In this document: positions 7,795-14,540 of the stretch, piece by piece
Position numbering within the stretch: position 1 is the stretch's first letter
Layout: each line of letters starts with the position of its first letter
From: CAZHOV01 sp964534315
GTDB lineage: Bacteria > Bacteroidota > Bacteroidia > Chitinophagales > Saprospiraceae
DNA: 21,957 nucleotides
Direction of reading: 5' to 3'
Assembly (NCBI GenBank): GCA_964534315.1
Contig: CAZHOV010000095.1
Coordinates: 1 to 21,957 of the forward strand
Notes under the pieces: model-generated
Database searches by the model: none
What the model saw: the letters and a program-made list of their open reading frames with translations, nothing else
Told to the model about the DNA's origin: nothing
Program-made: the position numbers and the translations under genes

Positions 7795-9177
7795 TTACGA
7801 TTCAAATAAAGATTGATACAATTCTTCCACTTTCCCCAGTTGCACAATTTGGATTTTATACTGGCCGGGGGTAACGCCCTTATTGTATTTTGAGAGGAAT
7901 ATTTTCTTGAATCCCAGGCGATCAGCCTCCTGGATACGTTGATCAATTTTATTTACGGCCCGGATCTCTCCTGACAGGCCGATCTCTCCTGCAAAGCAGT
8001 AAGAGGCCGGGATGGAAATATCTTCAAAAGAAGAAAGCAAAGCGCTCACAATAGAGAGGTCAAGAGCAGGGTCATCAATCCGGATTCCGCCGGCCAGATT
8101 AAGGAATACGTCATTGAGGCCAAAAGGGAAACCACAACGTTTTTCCAGGACCGCCAGCAGCATGCTTAATCTTCGGAGGTCAAAACCGGTGGCAGAGCGT
8201 TGGGGAGTGCCGTACACTGCCTTACTGACCAGCGTTTGCGTCTCAATTAAAATGGGGCGTACTCCTTCCAGGGTAGCTGCGATAGCCGTGCCGCTGAGTT
8301 CTTCTTCACTCTGTGACAGTAGTAGTTCGGAGGGATTGCGCACTTCTCGTAGACCAGTGGATTGCATCTCGTAGATACCCAATTCATCCGTAGAGCCAAA
8401 CCTGTTCTTTAGCGTTCGAATAATTCGGTAAGTATAATGGCGATCACCTTCAAATTGAAGCACTGTATCTACAATATGCTCCAATAGCTTTGGCCCTGCA
8501 ATAGCACCGTCTTTCGTAATATGCCCGATAATGATAACCGGAATATTCGTTTCTTTAGCAAACCGCTGCAATTCTCCGGTACATTCTCTTATTTGGGAAA
8601 TACTCCCTGGGGTCGCATCAAGATAAGAAGCTCTCATCGTTTGGATAGAATCGATCACAAGCAGACGAGGAGTTAATTCTCCGGCGGTTTTGAGTATTTT
8701 TTCAACATTCGTCTCCGTATAGATATAGCATTCGTTCGTTTGGCTAGCTACTCTATCAGCCCTCATCTTTATTTGTTCTTTGCTTTCTTCACCAGAGACA
8801 TATAGAATGGTGAAGGGAGCGTTCATGGCAATTTGGAGTAAGAGTGTTGATTTTCCGATCCCGGGTTGTCCTCCCATTAAGATTAAGGACCCCGGAACGA
8901 TACCTCCCCCCAGCACCCGATTAAATTCATCGTCAGGAGTGCTCATGCGCTGCGTTTCTTCGTGCTTGATTTCAGATACCTTAACCGGTTTCATTGCAGC
9001 TACACCGGTGGTTTTGCCCTTCCATACCTCCCTAAGGCCTTCTTTACCGCTGGCATCTTTACTAACCAATTCCTCTGTTAGAGTATTCCATTCGCCACAA
9101 GAAGAGCACTTCCCCTCCCACTTGGAGAAAGAGGCCCCGCAATTCGAACAAACAAATATTTTCTTTATTTTCGGCAA
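7795..9177 (-). CDS. radA: DNA repair protein RadA (Sms)
   Basis: RadA is a RecA-like ATPase and DnaB-type branch-migration helicase that helps process recombination intermediates. The 460-aa length is standard. In order it shows a C4 zinc finger (C10, C13, C24, C27), Walker A GGQPGIGKST (102-111), Walker B LLVIDS (172-177), the RadA-specific KNRFG motif (257-261), and a C-terminal Lon-protease-like domain (SAVYGT-like region onward, ending in GEIGLSGEIRAVN and the IQEADRLGF region). The start is TTG (9175-9177), giving MPKIKKIFVCSNCG, which lines up with the usual RadA N-terminus; no ATG fits. The AT-rich gap upstream contains TCAATTTG on the minus strand (9313-9306), one mismatch from the -7 consensus, which could be its promoter. 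Confidence 0.96.
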   Translation of the reverse strand: MPKIKKIFVCSNCGASFSKWEGKCSSCGEWNTLTEELVSKDASGKEGLREVWKGKTTGVAAMKPVKVSEIKHEETQRMSTPDDEFNRVLGGGIVPGSLILMGGQPGIGKSTLLLQIAMNAPFTILYVSGEESKEQIKMRADRVASQTNECYIYTETNVEKILKTAGELTPRLLVIDSIQTMRASYLDATPGSISQIRECTGELQRFAKETNIPVIIIGHITKDGAIAGPKLLEHIVDTVLQFEGDRHYTYRIIRTLKNRFGSTDELGIYEMQSTGLREVRNPSELLLSQSEEELSGTAIAATLEGVRPILIETQTLVSKAVYGTPQRSATGFDLRRLSMLLAVLEKRCGFPFGLNDVFLNLAGGIRIDDPALDLSIVSALLSSFEDISIPASYCFAGEIGLSGEIRAVNKIDQRIQEADRLGFKKIFLSKYNKGVTPGQYKIQIVQLGKVEELYQSLFES

Positions 9178-9393
9178 GGTAAATTTTTTGTTTTAAAATT
9201 AAAGTTTTTCTATTTTTTAATCTAATTTTTACCTTTTTTTTATAAAAATTTAATAAATTAAACAACCATTTTAACAGTCTTGCGTTTATAATAGTGATTT
9301 TAATGCAAATTGAATATTTTCTATAAAAAAAGTGACTAAATTTGATTTTTGCGTCATATAATTGTAATTGGAGCATTAAAATTCGAACATATT
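9178..9393. other. AT-rich intergenic region
   Basis: Very AT-rich DNA between radA (leftward) and the small RNA candidate (rightward). I see no gene. It should contain the radA promoter, for which the best candidate is the near-consensus box at 9306-9313 on the minus strand. Open frames through this stretch, such as an upstream extension of radA, have the Lys/Ile/Asn-rich composition of translated AT-rich DNA and are not credible. Confidence 0.6.
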
Positions 9394-9424
9394 TTTGGGT
9401 TTTAGTGTTTTAATTTTAAATTTG
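9394..9424 (+). promoter_or_regulatory. Consensus Bacteroidota promoter
   Basis: TTTG (9394-9397), exactly 19 nt, then TAAATTTG (9417-9424), a full match to the -33 TTTG and -7 TAnnTTTG consensus described for Bacteroidota primary sigma. The start of transcription would be near 9430. No protein-coding gene lies downstream on this strand before the hairpin at 9507. In such AT-rich DNA a chance match is possible. Confidence 0.5.
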
Positions 9425-9430
9425 TGATTC

Positions 9431-9541
9431 AACTAAAAAGCAAAATTGATATATTTAAGAATATAATATTAATGTAGATTGTTTTCATTTGGTTTTTTGG
9501 GGTTATACAGGGTGCTGCCATGTGCAGTTACCCTGTTTTTT
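9431..9541 (+). ncRNA. Candidate small RNA, about 110 nt
   Basis: Inferred only from bounds: a consensus promoter ending at 9424 and an intrinsic terminator at 9507-9541 on the same strand, with no credible reading frame between. The body is AT-rich up to about 9490, then GGTTTTTTGGGG, then the terminator hairpin. The 3' end touches the end of the convergent dksA-like gene, so the RNA could be a free small RNA or partly antisense to the 3' end of that mRNA. I recognise no Rfam family. Confidence 0.3.
9507..9541 (+). terminator. Intrinsic terminator, plus strand
   Basis: ACAGGGT (9507-9513) pairs with ACCCTGT (9530-9536), and inside it CTGC (9515-9518) pairs with GCAG (9524-9527). A run of six T then ATTT follows on the plus strand. 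On the minus strand the hairpin is followed by ATAACCCCAAAAAACC with no T tract, so it does not look like a terminator for the adjacent dksA-like gene, although it lies just 3' of that gene's stop codon. Confidence 0.65.
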
Positions 9542-9875
9542 ATTTATCAGCACAACGTATACATCGGCTACTCTCCGGCATAAACATTAATCTTGCAGGA
9601 GCGATCTTATTTCCACATCGATCACAGGTACCAAATGCCGGCTTATCCAACTTTGAAAGCGCTAGTTTCAATTTGCTAAGCTTTGATTTGGCTGTCCTCA
9701 AAGCAGCTTCTGTTACGCTTTTATTGTTTATAGCATCCATTCTACTCACTCTACCAATGGAGTTTTCAGGAGCAATTGGTTTTGTATTGACCTCCATAGA
9801 CTTTATTTTCTCCTCTGTTTCTTCTATGGCCACATTTATTTTTTTCCTCAATATTTCTCTTTCCTTCTTATCCAT
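9540..9875 (-). CDS. DksA/TraR-type C4 zinc-finger protein
   Basis: A 111-aa protein with a coiled-coil N-terminal part (helices about 3-29 and 53-76) and a C-terminal C4 zinc finger (TCDRCGNK with C84 and C87, SSRCIRC with C105 and C108). Relatives bind the secondary channel of RNA polymerase and alter initiation at selected promoters, with ppGpp in the case of DksA. Between the helices, where DksA carries acidic residues, it has GRVSRMDAIN (41-50) with one Asp (D47). This SRMDA form is common in Bacteroidota relatives and suggests the activity may differ from E. coli DksA. It diverges from the unknown membrane-protein gene at 9968, and a candidate small RNA converges on its 3' end. Confidence 0.93.
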   Translation of the reverse strand: MDKKEREILRKKINVAIEETEEKIKSMEVNTKPIAPENSIGRVSRMDAINNKSVTEAALRTAKSKLSKLKLALSKLDKPAFGTCDRCGNKIAPARLMFMPESSRCIRCADK

Positions 9876-9967
9876 TTGTTAAATGTTTTGTTGAATGTAT
9901 CTTTTATTCTTTCAAAATGTTATATTAAAGGTAAAAATTCTATCACCAATAGAAGGTTTTTAAAGCA

Positions 9968-10852
9968 TTGGCTCAATTTAATTGGACATATCTTGATGAA
10001 ACTGGAAAGCAATATCAGGTTGGTATTTATCACAATACCCGCTCTGGTAACTTGATGATTATGATTAATTCCATAATTGTAGTCATTGACTTTAAGGTAT
10101 TTAAGACCACTTCCTATTCCTTTTTTATTAATGATGAGCTATGTGATATTTCCATAAAAAGGGGACGGGATCGGTATTTTTATGATTTTGGGATTAACAA
10201 AAAGGCTGATACCCCTAAAAATAGGTTACGTAAAAAAATTGAATTCCGGCATTTACTGCAAAGCCTTGCCTTTTTTGGTACCATGCTAGTGGTAGTCATC
10301 ATTTTCATTTTAACCATTAGAGCAGTCATTTCAAGGGAATCCCCTTCGAATATGCTACTTAAGAACAGTCCTGAAACTTCGGCTATTCTCTCTGTTCTAC
10401 CCGACCAAAAGAATAAAGCTCCGTTTTCTTATTCGTATCTCGTAAATAACGAAGTTTATAATTTTGAACTTTCCAAAAACCAATTAAATCAAAACGAAAC
10501 TTTTTTTGCCTTTCCGGTTGCCAGTGGAGATCGCTTTAAGCTTAAATATTCGGTAGTGCACCCTGAACAGCATCTTTTACTGTTAGATCAGCCTACGGAG
10601 AAGCAACTTAGCAAATATATTGATAAGACAGTTGCTAAACATCACGCCTTAAATCCCGGACTTACCTTAGCTGAATGTGAGTGTCAGATAGAAATTGCCG
10701 TTAACCGATTAGGAGTTGAGGCTATAGGCCATTTCTTCTACCAAGACGAACCAATCTCTGAATATCCGCTTTACAATACCGAGAGCTATCGTCAAATAGT
10801 TTCCAGTGAATTTAGCGGAAATTGGAAAGATCAGTGCCACTCCAATTATTAA
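9968..10852 (+). CDS. Unknown single-TM protein, 294 aa
   Basis: Not recognised as a named family. Residues 1-90 look like a cytoplasmic beta-rich domain (FNWTYLDETGKQYQVGIYH, then SGNLMIMIN, VVIDFKVF, SYSFFINDELC). One transmembrane helix follows (about 97-119, FFGTMLVVVIIFILTIRAV), preceded by basic residues (KNRLRKKIEFR), so the N-terminus is probably inside. The remaining 175 residues would be extracytoplasmic and include LTLAECECQIEIAVNRLG near 227. The strand pattern of the first domain recalls FAIM-like beta-sandwich proteins, but this is a weak impression. The start is TTG (9968-9970); the next Met is far inside the conserved-looking domain. It is divergent from the dksA-like gene with a 92-bp gap and convergent with gldN. 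No operon partner. Confidence 0.85.
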   Translation: MAQFNWTYLDETGKQYQVGIYHNTRSGNLMIMINSIIVVIDFKVFKTTSYSFFINDELCDISIKRGRDRYFYDFGINKKADTPKNRLRKKIEFRHLLQSLAFFGTMLVVVIIFILTIRAVISRESPSNMLLKNSPETSAILSVLPDQKNKAPFSYSYLVNNEVYNFELSKNQLNQNETFFAFPVASGDRFKLKYSVVHPEQHLLLLDQPTEKQLSKYIDKTVAKHHALNPGLTLAECECQIEIAVNRLGVEAIGHFFYQDEPISEYPLYNTESYRQIVSSEFSGNWKDQCHSNY

Positions 10853-10934
10853 GTATATAAAGGAACTGTTTTACTTACTTTCCAAATCAGGTTAAAGATA
10901 CCCTATGGAAAAAAATATTTTTTTGAGCCTTCAT

Positions 10935-11807
10935 CTAATAGCTCCAAAGATCATGTTCGAAATTGAATATTTCTTGTTTTATCTTATCCGCTTCGAGAAG
11001 TAGGTCTACCCCGGAAAGGTAATCTTGCAAACGGCGGCTTTTTACGTCGTTTTGTTTGTAAACAAAACTTGAAAAGTAGCGCATTTCAAAAACATCCTCC
11101 CAGGTATAAGGGCTGGCATCGTTATCTTCGTTAAACACTCTGTGGCGTGCCAAGATTTCACGACATTCCGGATAATAAACCCAGAATAATGGCAGCTCGT
11201 ACATAAAGTTTCCGTTATCATCCAGTTTATCAAGCAATGGAGCGATACCGAGAATTCGTACCTGCATAGTAGATGTTTCCTCATCAAAGAACCAGATCTC
11301 CTTAACGCGGTACCTTTTAATATCTTCGGGGTCAAGCGTATTTCGCACTACTTCAATTTGCTCTTCATATGTTTCCGGATCGAAGGTTACGATCGTATCG
11401 ATATTGGCTAGCATAGAAGAAACTTCATCTTTATTCAATTGGAAGCTGAATTTTTCATCTTGAGTGCTGAAGGCGCGAATCTCTTCATTATTGATGGCAT
11501 CTACGAGAATCGAGAAGAAGGGCATTTCAGGATAAGCGAAAGGTAGATTCATTTTTTCGCGCACGTCAATCACCCGGGTGATTCGTTTTTCCCAGAAGAT
11601 ATCCGCTTCGCGAATAGGTTGGTAGGGTAATACTCTTTTTTCCAGGGTTATTCTTTTCTCTACGATATCATCGAGCGGACGATCCTCGTCGAATTCAGTA
11701 GATTCTGTTTTTTGCGTATCCTCAGGAATTTGGCTAAAGGCAGGTGTAGCGATAAAGAGGAAAGCTCCAAGAATGAATAAATAAAGATTTTGGAATGAAA
11801 ACTTCAT
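10935..11807 (-). CDS. gldN: Gliding/T9SS protein GldN
   Basis: GldN (PorN) partners GldK in the periplasmic ring of the type IX secretion system and binds the GldM periplasmic arm. About 290 aa from the ATG at 11805-11807. That start gives a clean signal peptide (NLYLFILGAFLFIATPAFSQ) and is preferred over an in-frame ATG 39 codons upstream, which would begin near the palindrome at 11914. Family features are the VLPYQPIREADIFWEKRITRVIDVREKMNLPF-like region just after a short acidic linker, then LVDAI, KEIWFFDEE, and YPECREILARHRVFN with TWEDVFEMRYFSSFVYKQ near the end. It is the last gene of the gldKLMN block; the 153-bp gap after gldM contains a perfect palindrome. Confidence 0.95.
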   Translation of the reverse strand: MKFSFQNLYLFILGAFLFIATPAFSQIPEDTQKTESTEFDEDRPLDDIVEKRITLEKRVLPYQPIREADIFWEKRITRVIDVREKMNLPFAYPEMPFFSILVDAINNEEIRAFSTQDEKFSFQLNKDEVSSMLANIDTIVTFDPETYEEQIEVVRNTLDPEDIKRYRVKEIWFFDEETSTMQVRILGIAPLLDKLDDNGNFMYELPLFWVYYPECREILARHRVFNEDNDASPYTWEDVFEMRYFSSFVYKQNDVKSRRLQDYLSGVDLLLEADKIKQEIFNFEHDLWSY

Positions 11808-11913
11808 GATTTTGATATATTTAAATTCGGTTAAATACTGGCTATCACGGTAATAGAAACGAAGGCAAATTCGAAATATTCTTTTAGAATCTAATTTTAA
11901 GAATAGTGGATGA

Positions 11914-11942
11914 GGCTGTCTCAACCCATTGTTGAGACAGCC
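11914..11942. repeat. Perfect 12-bp inverted repeat, gldM-gldN gap
   Basis: GGCTGTCTCAAC (11914-11925), a 5-nt loop CCATT, then GTTGAGACAGCC (11931-11942). In RNA it would form a very stable hairpin between gldM and gldN, 18 nt past the gldM stop. No T tract follows on either strand, so it is not a standard terminator. It could be an mRNA-stabilising or processing hairpin, or the trace of a small mobile element: GAGGCTGTCTCAA resembles the ends of some IS1182-type elements (from memory). Confidence 0.9.
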
Positions 11943-11960
11943 CCAACCTTAACGAAATTA

Positions 11961-13589
11961 TTACTTGATCGTAAAGATCAATGAATTAATTTTTCTTGAG
12001 GCGACATCGCCTGGGCACTTAGCCCGCACATTGTTGAAATAGAATGTATCACCCGGTTTGGTTTGGGAGATCATTCTTCTTGCATCGGCACCAAATCCAC
12101 CACCTCGATTGTTGGTTACTACAGGGTCTTTTCTTCTTGCGACCCGCACAAATTCGAAACCGATGATATCACATTTTGCATCGAAATCGAAGCCATCCAA
12201 CCAGGCAATCAATCCTTTTTGGGCTTTAAATTCACCATCTCCCATCATTCCGTCTGCGGTATTACCCAATCGGGCAACCGGATCAGGAATACGCTTCACA
12301 CGGAAGTCGAAAGGAGTACGTGGCAATCCGCCTCCTGATACGAAGATCTTAGCTTCACCAGGTTTAGATGCCGTAACCATATATTTTCCAGAAGCTCTGT
12401 TAATGGCCTTTACATTGATGCCCTGACCAGAAACTTGAACTTCGTTACTGGACGCGCCTGCTACTGAAACAGAAATTGGGTTGTCAACACCAATATAGAA
12501 TACGTTCATTTTATCTGGAGAAACCGTTGCAGAACGTACACCAACTTCATACTCGTAAGTATCTTCTCCTTCTGTTACCTCACCAGTTAATGGATTTCTA
12601 ACTTCTGCTCTAAGCTTCAAGGTCTGCTTACCAGTAGAGCTCGTTTGTACTTTATATTCCGCTTTTCCATCTTCATTTACGGTTAGTTTTTTACCATTGA
12701 CATATAGTCCAATATCTGATGGATTGATTTGTGTACTGTAAGTACCAACAGAGATCGTAGCTTCGAAAGGTTCTCCTTTGATCACGTAAGCTTTTTTAGC
12801 TTGCACAACCGGGAAGAAGGCATCGAATTCAACTACGCGTCCTCCGGTGAACTCTGCCATTTTATTGATCAATGCAGCTTCTGAAGATTTAAGGTCAGAC
12901 TGCATTTGGCTCATTAGCGGAAGAACGGCAGCAAGAGGCATCTGGCGGAATTTAAAATCAGACCAGCTTTTCTTGTCTTTACTTTCTCTCCAGGTTTCAT
13001 CATCGATACCGAAAGGCAGGTTGTCGCCAATCGTTGCGACAAGATTCTGAATTTCATTCTCTTTCAGGCCAAAAGTCTTACCGTGCTCATTAAGTAGATT
13101 AGTATAAACATCGATAAGACTTTGCTTAGTCTCAAGGATTTTTGATTTAAGTTCTTCCCCAATACCGTCTTGTACGAGTAACCTGGTCGTAATATCCTTA
13201 TTCTTCTTTCCTTTAGGGACGGTTTTACCATAGCTTTCGGTATAATCTCCTTCATCGACTTCACCATTTTTATTACCTCCGGCATCAATCAATTGGTCTC
13301 TCAGCTCATTTACATATACCTGAAATCCGGAGACTACCCCACGCACTTCATCCATGGCGGGTTCGATAGGTCTGTATTTTGCTTTAGCGTCGTCAGCCAA
13401 TAAGTCCTTAACCCCTTTCACAGTTTGATCCAGTTGAGATTCTACTGTTGCAATACTTGCTTTATTACCTTTATCGAGGGTAAAGAAAGCGTTCATCACC
13501 TCAGCCGATACATTTAGTGCCAGAAGGGCTGTAAGCACGAGGTACATAAGGTTAATCATCAGCTGCCGCGGTTCCTTTGGAATTGACAT
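11961..13589 (-). CDS. gldM: T9SS motor protein GldM
   Basis: GldM (PorM) is the inner-membrane motor subunit whose long periplasmic arm carries torque or motion from the GldL/GldM proton channel to the GldK/GldN ring. The 542-aa length is in range. A short cytoplasmic start MSIPKEPRQLM leads into a single TM helix (about 10-30, LMINLMYLVLTALLALNVSA). R8 sits where the conserved TM-proximal arginine of F. johnsoniae GldM (R9) lies. The periplasmic part has a helical domain (about 40-255, ending near MAEFTGGRVVEFDAFFPVV) followed by beta domains (FEATISVGTYS, YIGVDNPISVSVAG, and a final domain with DGFDFDAKCDIIGFEFVRVAR). gldL lies 55 bp upstream and gldN downstream. Confidence 0.96.
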   Translation of the reverse strand: MSIPKEPRQLMINLMYLVLTALLALNVSAEVMNAFFTLDKGNKASIATVESQLDQTVKGVKDLLADDAKAKYRPIEPAMDEVRGVVSGFQVYVNELRDQLIDAGGNKNGEVDEGDYTESYGKTVPKGKKNKDITTRLLVQDGIGEELKSKILETKQSLIDVYTNLLNEHGKTFGLKENEIQNLVATIGDNLPFGIDDETWRESKDKKSWSDFKFRQMPLAAVLPLMSQMQSDLKSSEAALINKMAEFTGGRVVEFDAFFPVVQAKKAYVIKGEPFEATISVGTYSTQINPSDIGLYVNGKKLTVNEDGKAEYKVQTSSTGKQTLKLRAEVRNPLTGEVTEGEDTYEYEVGVRSATVSPDKMNVFYIGVDNPISVSVAGASSNEVQVSGQGINVKAINRASGKYMVTASKPGEAKIFVSGGGLPRTPFDFRVKRIPDPVARLGNTADGMMGDGEFKAQKGLIAWLDGFDFDAKCDIIGFEFVRVARRKDPVVTNNRGGGFGADARRMISQTKPGDTFYFNNVRAKCPGDVASRKINSLIFTIK

Positions 13590-13644
13590 TTAGATAATTT
13601 TTTTGATTAGAAAATGAATACTCAACTCAAAACGTTCAGCTGAA

Positions 13645-14241
13645 TTATTGTTGTCTTGGGCCACCAAGGTTGCTTAATGCATTAAGCATGTTGCCATAAA
13701 CAGAATTCAAAGAAGTCAGGTTTTGATTCAGGTGAGTAAGTTGATCTTTGTACTGTTTGGTATCTTCCAAAGAATCGTTCAGGTTGGCCATTGCTTCGTT
13801 AAGACGAGTATAGAAGTTACTCATCGTCTTTAACTGGTCGCTGGTTCCTGAGAAATCTACTTCCTGAAGAGCCTTAAGGGAACCAAGGCTTTTAGACATG
13901 GTTTGGAGCTCCGTAAGCATTCCGCTTAATTGCTGCTCGACAACCTGTCCGTTAAGTGCTGGTGGTTGGTCACCGGTTTCACCCGCAGTAAGGGGAGCAA
14001 TCTTAGAACTGTAGTTATCAAGACCTGGGTATAGTTTCTCCCAGTAATAATCTTTTTCGGGTCCGATGATACCGAGGAAGGCGAAGATGAATGCTTCCAC
14101 ACTCAAACCAATTGTTAACATGGTAGAAGCACCAGGTAAACTTTCCAACTTAAATAAAGCTCCCATCAATACGACAGCCGCACCAAGACCAATAATTAGG
14201 TTCTTTAAATACTTAAATCCTTTTGACTTAAGAAAACTCAT
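13645..14241 (-). CDS. gldL: T9SS motor protein GldL
   Basis: GldL (PorL) forms the inner-membrane stator ring of the T9SS/gliding motor together with GldM. 198 aa. It has two TM helices (about 14-31, NLIIGLGAAVVLMGALFK, and 41-59, MLTIGLSVEAFIFAFLGII). The second carries E49 within GLSVEAF, the membrane glutamate shown to matter for proton coupling in F. johnsoniae GldL, where it has the same number. A signature stretch GPEKDYYWEKLYPGLDNY follows, then a helical cytoplasmic tail (about 95-190) ending LNALSNLGGPRQQ. The ATG is at 14239-14241. It is separated from gldK by 299 bp, unusually long for this block, and that gap holds a hairpin with an embedded promoter; gldM follows after 55 bp. 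Confidence 0.96.
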   Translation of the reverse strand: MSFLKSKGFKYLKNLIIGLGAAVVLMGALFKLESLPGASTMLTIGLSVEAFIFAFLGIIGPEKDYYWEKLYPGLDNYSSKIAPLTAGETGDQPPALNGQVVEQQLSGMLTELQTMSKSLGSLKALQEVDFSGTSDQLKTMSNFYTRLNEAMANLNDSLEDTKQYKDQLTHLNQNLTSLNSVYGNMLNALSNLGGPRQQ

Positions 14242-14465
14242 GTTGAATTACATTTTTAGGTTAGTTAATTGTAAAAGGTCATTTGTTGTTGGTGAAAATT
14301 TCCTCAGTATAACGAGGGGCCACCATAAAAGATACAAAATAACGTTTTTCGGAAAATAAAAGTAAAGAGCGAAGCCCTTTGAATAGTTTAGGTTAATTGG
14401 TTAATAAAGCAGGGTAGACAAAATAAGACAATTCGATATTCTGGCTACGCCACAAATTTGAAAGG

Positions 14466-14496
14466 CAAAAATAAGAGAAAGGAAAAGATTATCAAA
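14466..14496 (-). promoter_or_regulatory. Consensus promoter for gldL-gldM-gldN
   Basis: On the minus strand: TTTG (14496-14493), exactly 19 nt, then TATTTTTG (14473-14466), a full match to TTTG-N19-TAnnTTTG. The predicted start is near 14460, giving a leader of about 220 nt before gldL. The TTTG box falls in the loop of the hairpin at 14477-14512, and the TATTTTTG box is the T-rich run just after that hairpin. Confidence 0.5.
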
Positions 14497-14512
14497 ATGA
14501 CCTTTTCCTTTC
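14477..14512 (-). terminator. Terminator-like hairpin after gldK
   Basis: An 11-bp perfect stem, GAAAGGAAAAG with CTTTTCCTTTC (14477-14487 and 14502-14512), has a 14-nt loop. On the minus strand it is followed by TCTTATTTTT, 28 nt past the gldK stop codon. The stem has only four G-C pairs, so it would probably give partial rather than full termination. The same bases hold the promoter described at 14466-14496. Confidence 0.5.
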
Positions 14513-14540
14513 TTTTATTTTTATTTCTTTTTACCACTCA

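Noticed and set aside
9507..9541. Hairpin read as the terminator of the dksA-like gene
   Set aside because: On that strand the hairpin is followed by ATAACCCC with no T tract; the T tract is on the plus-strand side.
9520..9882. Plus-strand open frame of 120 codons opposite the dksA-like gene
   Set aside because: The opposite strand encodes a protein with a complete C4 zinc finger; this frame begins inside the terminator hairpin and has no family character.
10909..10924. A7-TA-T7 palindrome between the convergent 9968 gene and gldN as a terminator
   Set aside because: The stem has no G-C pairs, so a stable RNA hairpin is unlikely; it may be only AT-rich spacer.
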